NCBI RefSeq assembly: GCF_029937575.1
Contig: NZ_JAPYPS010000040.1
Span: forward strand, 1-34,243
Direction of reading: 5' to 3'
Length of the DNA: 34,243 nt
From: Nocardioides sp.
GTDB lineage: Bacteria > Actinomycetota > Actinomycetes > Propionibacteriales > Nocardioidaceae
Below are positions 32,182-34,243 of this stretch, one piece after another (position 1 is the first letter of the stretch; the number at the start of each line of letters is the position of its first letter). Made by a program: the position numbers and the translations under genes. A model generated the notes under the pieces. The model searched no databases. It was given only the letters and a program-made list of their open reading frames with translations, and was not told the DNA's origin.

Positions 32182-32973
32182 TCAGTAGTCGACCAGGATG
32201 GGACGGGCCTCGATGGCCTCGAGCTGGGCCGGGGTGCCGGGGACGGTGAGGGTCTCGGGGATGGCGGTCCAGGGCCCACCGGCCAGGCGGTAGCGGCCGG
32301 TGTAGGTGGTGTCGAGGCTGGGCGCGTACTGCTCGGCGCGGGCGTAGTCGTGGGTGACGTCGAGGGCTGGGTACGGCGCGCCAGGGGTCGCGGTCTCGAG
32401 GCTGGTCCCGTCGCCGAAGTGCCAGGTGTAGGTCGTCGGCGTGGCCTCGATGAGCACGCTCTGGTTGAGCAGGGTGACGCGTTGGCGCTGAGACTGGTCG
32501 TCGTCGGTGTAGAAGTTGGTCTCGAAGTTGACCAGGGTGCGGCCGTCGGGCGGCTCGATGACCAGCTCGCTCTCGGGCCAGGACAGCCGGCGGAAGGCCC
32601 GCAGCACCCGGGCGGGAGTGACCTGCTCCTGCTCTGCGGCTTCCTGCTCGCTCACGCAGGTCTCGCCGACCTTCTCGCCCTCGAGGAAGACGTCGTACTT
32701 GGTGCCGTCCACACCATCGACGACACAGGGCGCGCCCTCGTAACACACCGCTTGGGCACCGACGCCGCAAGTTGGCCCGTAGTCGTAGTTCACCTCGGTG
32801 GTTTGCTCGGCTCCTGGCAACGAGGCGAGCGAGGCTGGTCCTTGATAGGAGAAGTCAGCGCTTTGGAGGTCGACATTCGCTCCGCCAGAATCGTCACCCG
32901 CCGCCGACGCTGAGGCGAAACACGTGAACGCGACAGCACTCGCCGCAGCTCGGAACCCGAGTCTGCCTTTCAT
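32182..32973 (-). CDS. Secreted protein with PKD-like motif, unknown function
   Basis: A 263-residue exported protein. Signal peptide MKGRLGFRAAASAVAFTCF then ASASA; a middle part with four Cys (PTCGVGAQAVCYEGAPCV and GETCVSE) that may form disulfides; and a C-terminal segment TYTWHFGDGTSLETATPG followed by DVTHDYARA, the WxFGDGx...HxY pattern of PKD domains. The frame reaches 33006, but the ATG at 32973 overlaps the stop of the upstream lipoprotein gene (ATGA). The first half is less GC-rich than the rest of the window. It is probably a surface-protein partner of that lipoprotein. Confidence 0.75.
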   Translation of the reverse strand: MKGRLGFRAAASAVAFTCFASASAAGDDSGGANVDLQSADFSYQGPASLASLPGAEQTTEVNYDYGPTCGVGAQAVCYEGAPCVVDGVDGTKYDVFLEGEKVGETCVSEQEAAEQEQVTPARVLRAFRRLSWPESELVIEPPDGRTLVNFETNFYTDDDQSQRQRVTLLNQSVLIEATPTTYTWHFGDGTSLETATPGAPYPALDVTHDYARAEQYAPSLDTTYTGRYRLAGGPWTAIPETLTVPGTPAQLEAIEARPILVDY

Positions 32974-33515
32974 GCCGACGTCCTGGATGCAGAGGTGACG
33001 CTCCACTGACCGGATACCCGCGACACGTTTACTTGGTAGCGGTTTGTCCCTCCCGAGAACTCTTGCTCGACCTTGCCTTCGGCGCTCAACACCTGGCTCG
33101 CTGGCGAACTCAGCTCGTATTCATAAATGAGCGTGCCTTGAGCCTTCCCAACGCGTTGCAGACCCATAACCGCGTGCTGCCCGTCCAGCTGGATTGTGCC
33201 GCCTGCGCCATAGATGACCTTGACCGAGTCAGCAAGGCTTTCGCAGGATTCGCAGTCCGCACTCATGGACAAGTACGCATCCGTCTTGCCAGTGACTTGC
33301 ATACCGAAGGCCTCGTCCTGCCACCGCTGGATGAAGTCCTTGGCGCTCTCGGTCTCTGCTTCCGGCGTCGGGGTGGACGACGGCGTCGGCTCCGGCGAAG
33401 GCGCGGCGGTAGTGCTCGGGGCCGGCTCGATGATCGGCTGCGGATCATCCGAGCAGCCGGCCAGAGTCAGGGCGAGCAGAACCGCCACAGAGGTCGCGAG
33501 CAGACGAGTGCGCAT
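32970..33515 (-). CDS. DUF6318-like lipoprotein
   Basis: A 181-residue lipoprotein. MRTRLLATSVAVLLALTLAGC is in family form with lipobox LAGC and the anchoring Cys at residue 21; a Pro/Thr/Ser/Glu-rich spacer to about residue 60; then a globular domain with FIQRWQDEAFGMQVTGKTD and the CESCESL pair, as I recall for DUF6318 proteins. The ATG at 33515 has GGAAGG upstream and is preferred over the longer start at 33548. The gene has lower GC than its surroundings (34 of 60 bases at 33121-33180). It is translationally coupled to the PKD-like gene. Function unknown. Confidence 0.77.
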   Translation of the reverse strand: MRTRLLATSVAVLLALTLAGCSDDPQPIIEPAPSTTAAPSPEPTPSSTPTPEAETESAKDFIQRWQDEAFGMQVTGKTDAYLSMSADCESCESLADSVKVIYGAGGTIQLDGQHAVMGLQRVGKAQGTLIYEYELSSPASQVLSAEGKVEQEFSGGTNRYQVNVSRVSGQWSVTSASRTSA

Positions 33516-33609
33516 CGAGTAGTGCCTTCCGAGAAACGATGTCGGCACCGAAACTACCCGCGACCACGCCGATGCACACCCCCGAACTCATGGTCTGTGG
33601 ACAACCGGC

Positions 33610-34243
33610 CTACGTCCGTAGCGGGTAGGTCTGTCCGGTGGCGTGTGCTTGGTGGTGGTGGAACGGGCACAGCAGTACGGCGTCGCGAGTGTTGGTGTGC
33701 CCGCCGTCGGCCCAGGGGGTGGTGTGGTGGACGTGGCAGAACGCCCCGGGGATGTCGCAGGAGGGGTGTTGGCAGTGCTTCTGCTCGACGAGCAGGGCGA
33801 GGCGTTGGGCTGGGGTGTGGAACCGCTGGTCTCGGCCGAGGTCGAGAACGTGACCGCCCGTGTCCATGACCGCGGGGAACGCCTTGGCCTCGCACGCCAA
33901 CCGGATCAGCTGCCCGGGTGAGACACCTGTGCCGGTCTCGGTGTGACCTGCCTTCTCCGCACCGTGGGTGAACGTCTCGGCCGCTGCGGTGATCACCACG
34001 GTCGCAGCCAGGCCACCCTGCTTCGGGAGAGCGTCGAGCGGGTAGCGCTCGATGTACTCCATGAACGCGAGCCCGAGCTTGTGGGGGGTGGGCTTCTCGT
34101 AGTCGTAGGCACCGGCACCCTCGGTGGCACGCACGTGCTTGGGCGAGGCGAGTGCTTGGAGGGCTTTGCGGAACATCTCGGCCTGCAGCTCGGGGAGCAC
34201 GAAGTTGCCGCGGATGGTGCCGTCGCCACCGTTGCGGAACGTG
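33610..34243 (-). CDS. DUF222/13E12-type protein with HNH nuclease domain, C-terminal part
   Basis: The frame is open past the right edge, so at least the N-terminus is missing; the visible 210 codons include TFRNGGDGTIRGNF upstream of an internal GTG, typical of the end of the DUF222 region. The C-terminal HNH motif is CQHPSCDIPG, FCHVHHTTPWADGG, NTRDAVLLCPFHHHQAH, with Cys pairs for a structural metal and the H-H-H catalytic set. Such proteins occur in many copies in actinobacterial genomes (REP13E12 and relatives) and are linked to mobile or repetitive DNA. No inverted repeats or other mobile genes are visible here. Confidence 0.85.
   Translation of the reverse strand, partial: TFRNGGDGTIRGNFVLPELQAEMFRKALQALASPKHVRATEGAGAYDYEKPTPHKLGLAFMEYIERYPLDALPKQGGLAATVVITAAAETFTHGAEKAGHTETGTGVSPGQLIRLACEAKAFPAVMDTGGHVLDLGRDQRFHTPAQRLALLVEQKHCQHPSCDIPGAFCHVHHTTPWADGGHTNTRDAVLLCPFHHHQAHATGQTYPLRT

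Noticed and set aside
33610..34243. Intact mobile element around the HNH gene
   Set aside because: No terminal inverted repeats, transposase or target duplication are visible; the gene is cut by the window edge.

Overview
This window looks like a chromosome segment from a high-GC Gram-positive bacterium (Actinomycetota). Coding regions have strongly GC-rich third positions, GTG starts are common, and many genes seem to be leaderless. The steroid-degradation genes follow the gene order known from Mycobacterium and Rhodococcus. The other genes (RTX-like secreted proteins, a DUF6318-type lipoprotein, a DUF222/13E12-type HNH protein) suggest a Nocardioides-like member of the Propionibacteriales. 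The genus is an inference. I saw no rRNA, tRNA, CRISPR array or complete insertion sequence.

Layout. Positions 1-258 hold the N-terminus of a lipoprotein (-). Positions 288-16107 are a KstR2-type block for degrading the last two steroid rings (C/D, the HIP pathway): two SDRs (-) diverge from echA20-ipdA-ipdB-ipdC (+), and fadE30-ipdF-kstR2-fadA6 (-) diverge from fadD3-fadE31-fadE32-fadE33 (+). Each divergent pair shares one near-identical KstR2 operator. A small membrane protein and a Tat-exported PHP-type hydrolase sit between the two halves. Positions 16254-18864 hold a 39-codon peptide gene and two tandem RTX/Ig-like secreted proteins. Positions 18942-28215 are the ring A/B block: hsaA-hsaD-hsaC-hsaB (-), hsaE-hsaG-hsaF (-), and divergent kstD with a MaoC-type hydratase (+). 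Two KstR-type boxes lie in its promoters.

How the genes work together. KstD desaturates ring A. HsaAB hydroxylates the resulting phenol, HsaC cleaves the catechol ring, and HsaD hydrolyses the product to HIP (the C/D-ring propanoate) and a hydroxyhexadienoate. HsaE, HsaG and HsaF turn the hydroxyhexadienoate into pyruvate and propionyl-CoA. FadD3 charges HIP with CoA, and FadE30, IpdF, IpdC, EchA20, IpdAB, FadA6 and FadE31-33 open and beta-oxidise the remaining rings. KstR2, encoded here, should sense HIP-CoA. KstR and the KshAB hydroxylase are not in the window.

The right end (28249-34243) holds purT, a winged-helix/methyltransferase fusion, an MFS transporter, a secreted PKD-like protein with its lipoprotein partner in locally lower-GC DNA, and the edge of an HNH endonuclease-like gene.

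The least explained items are the 39-codon peptide with the duplicated RTX-like pair inserted between the two steroid blocks, the promoter architecture (leaderless -10 elements fused to the KstR2 operators and packed into a 34-bp divergent region), the 5-residue repeat tail on EchA20, and the winged-helix/methyltransferase fusion.
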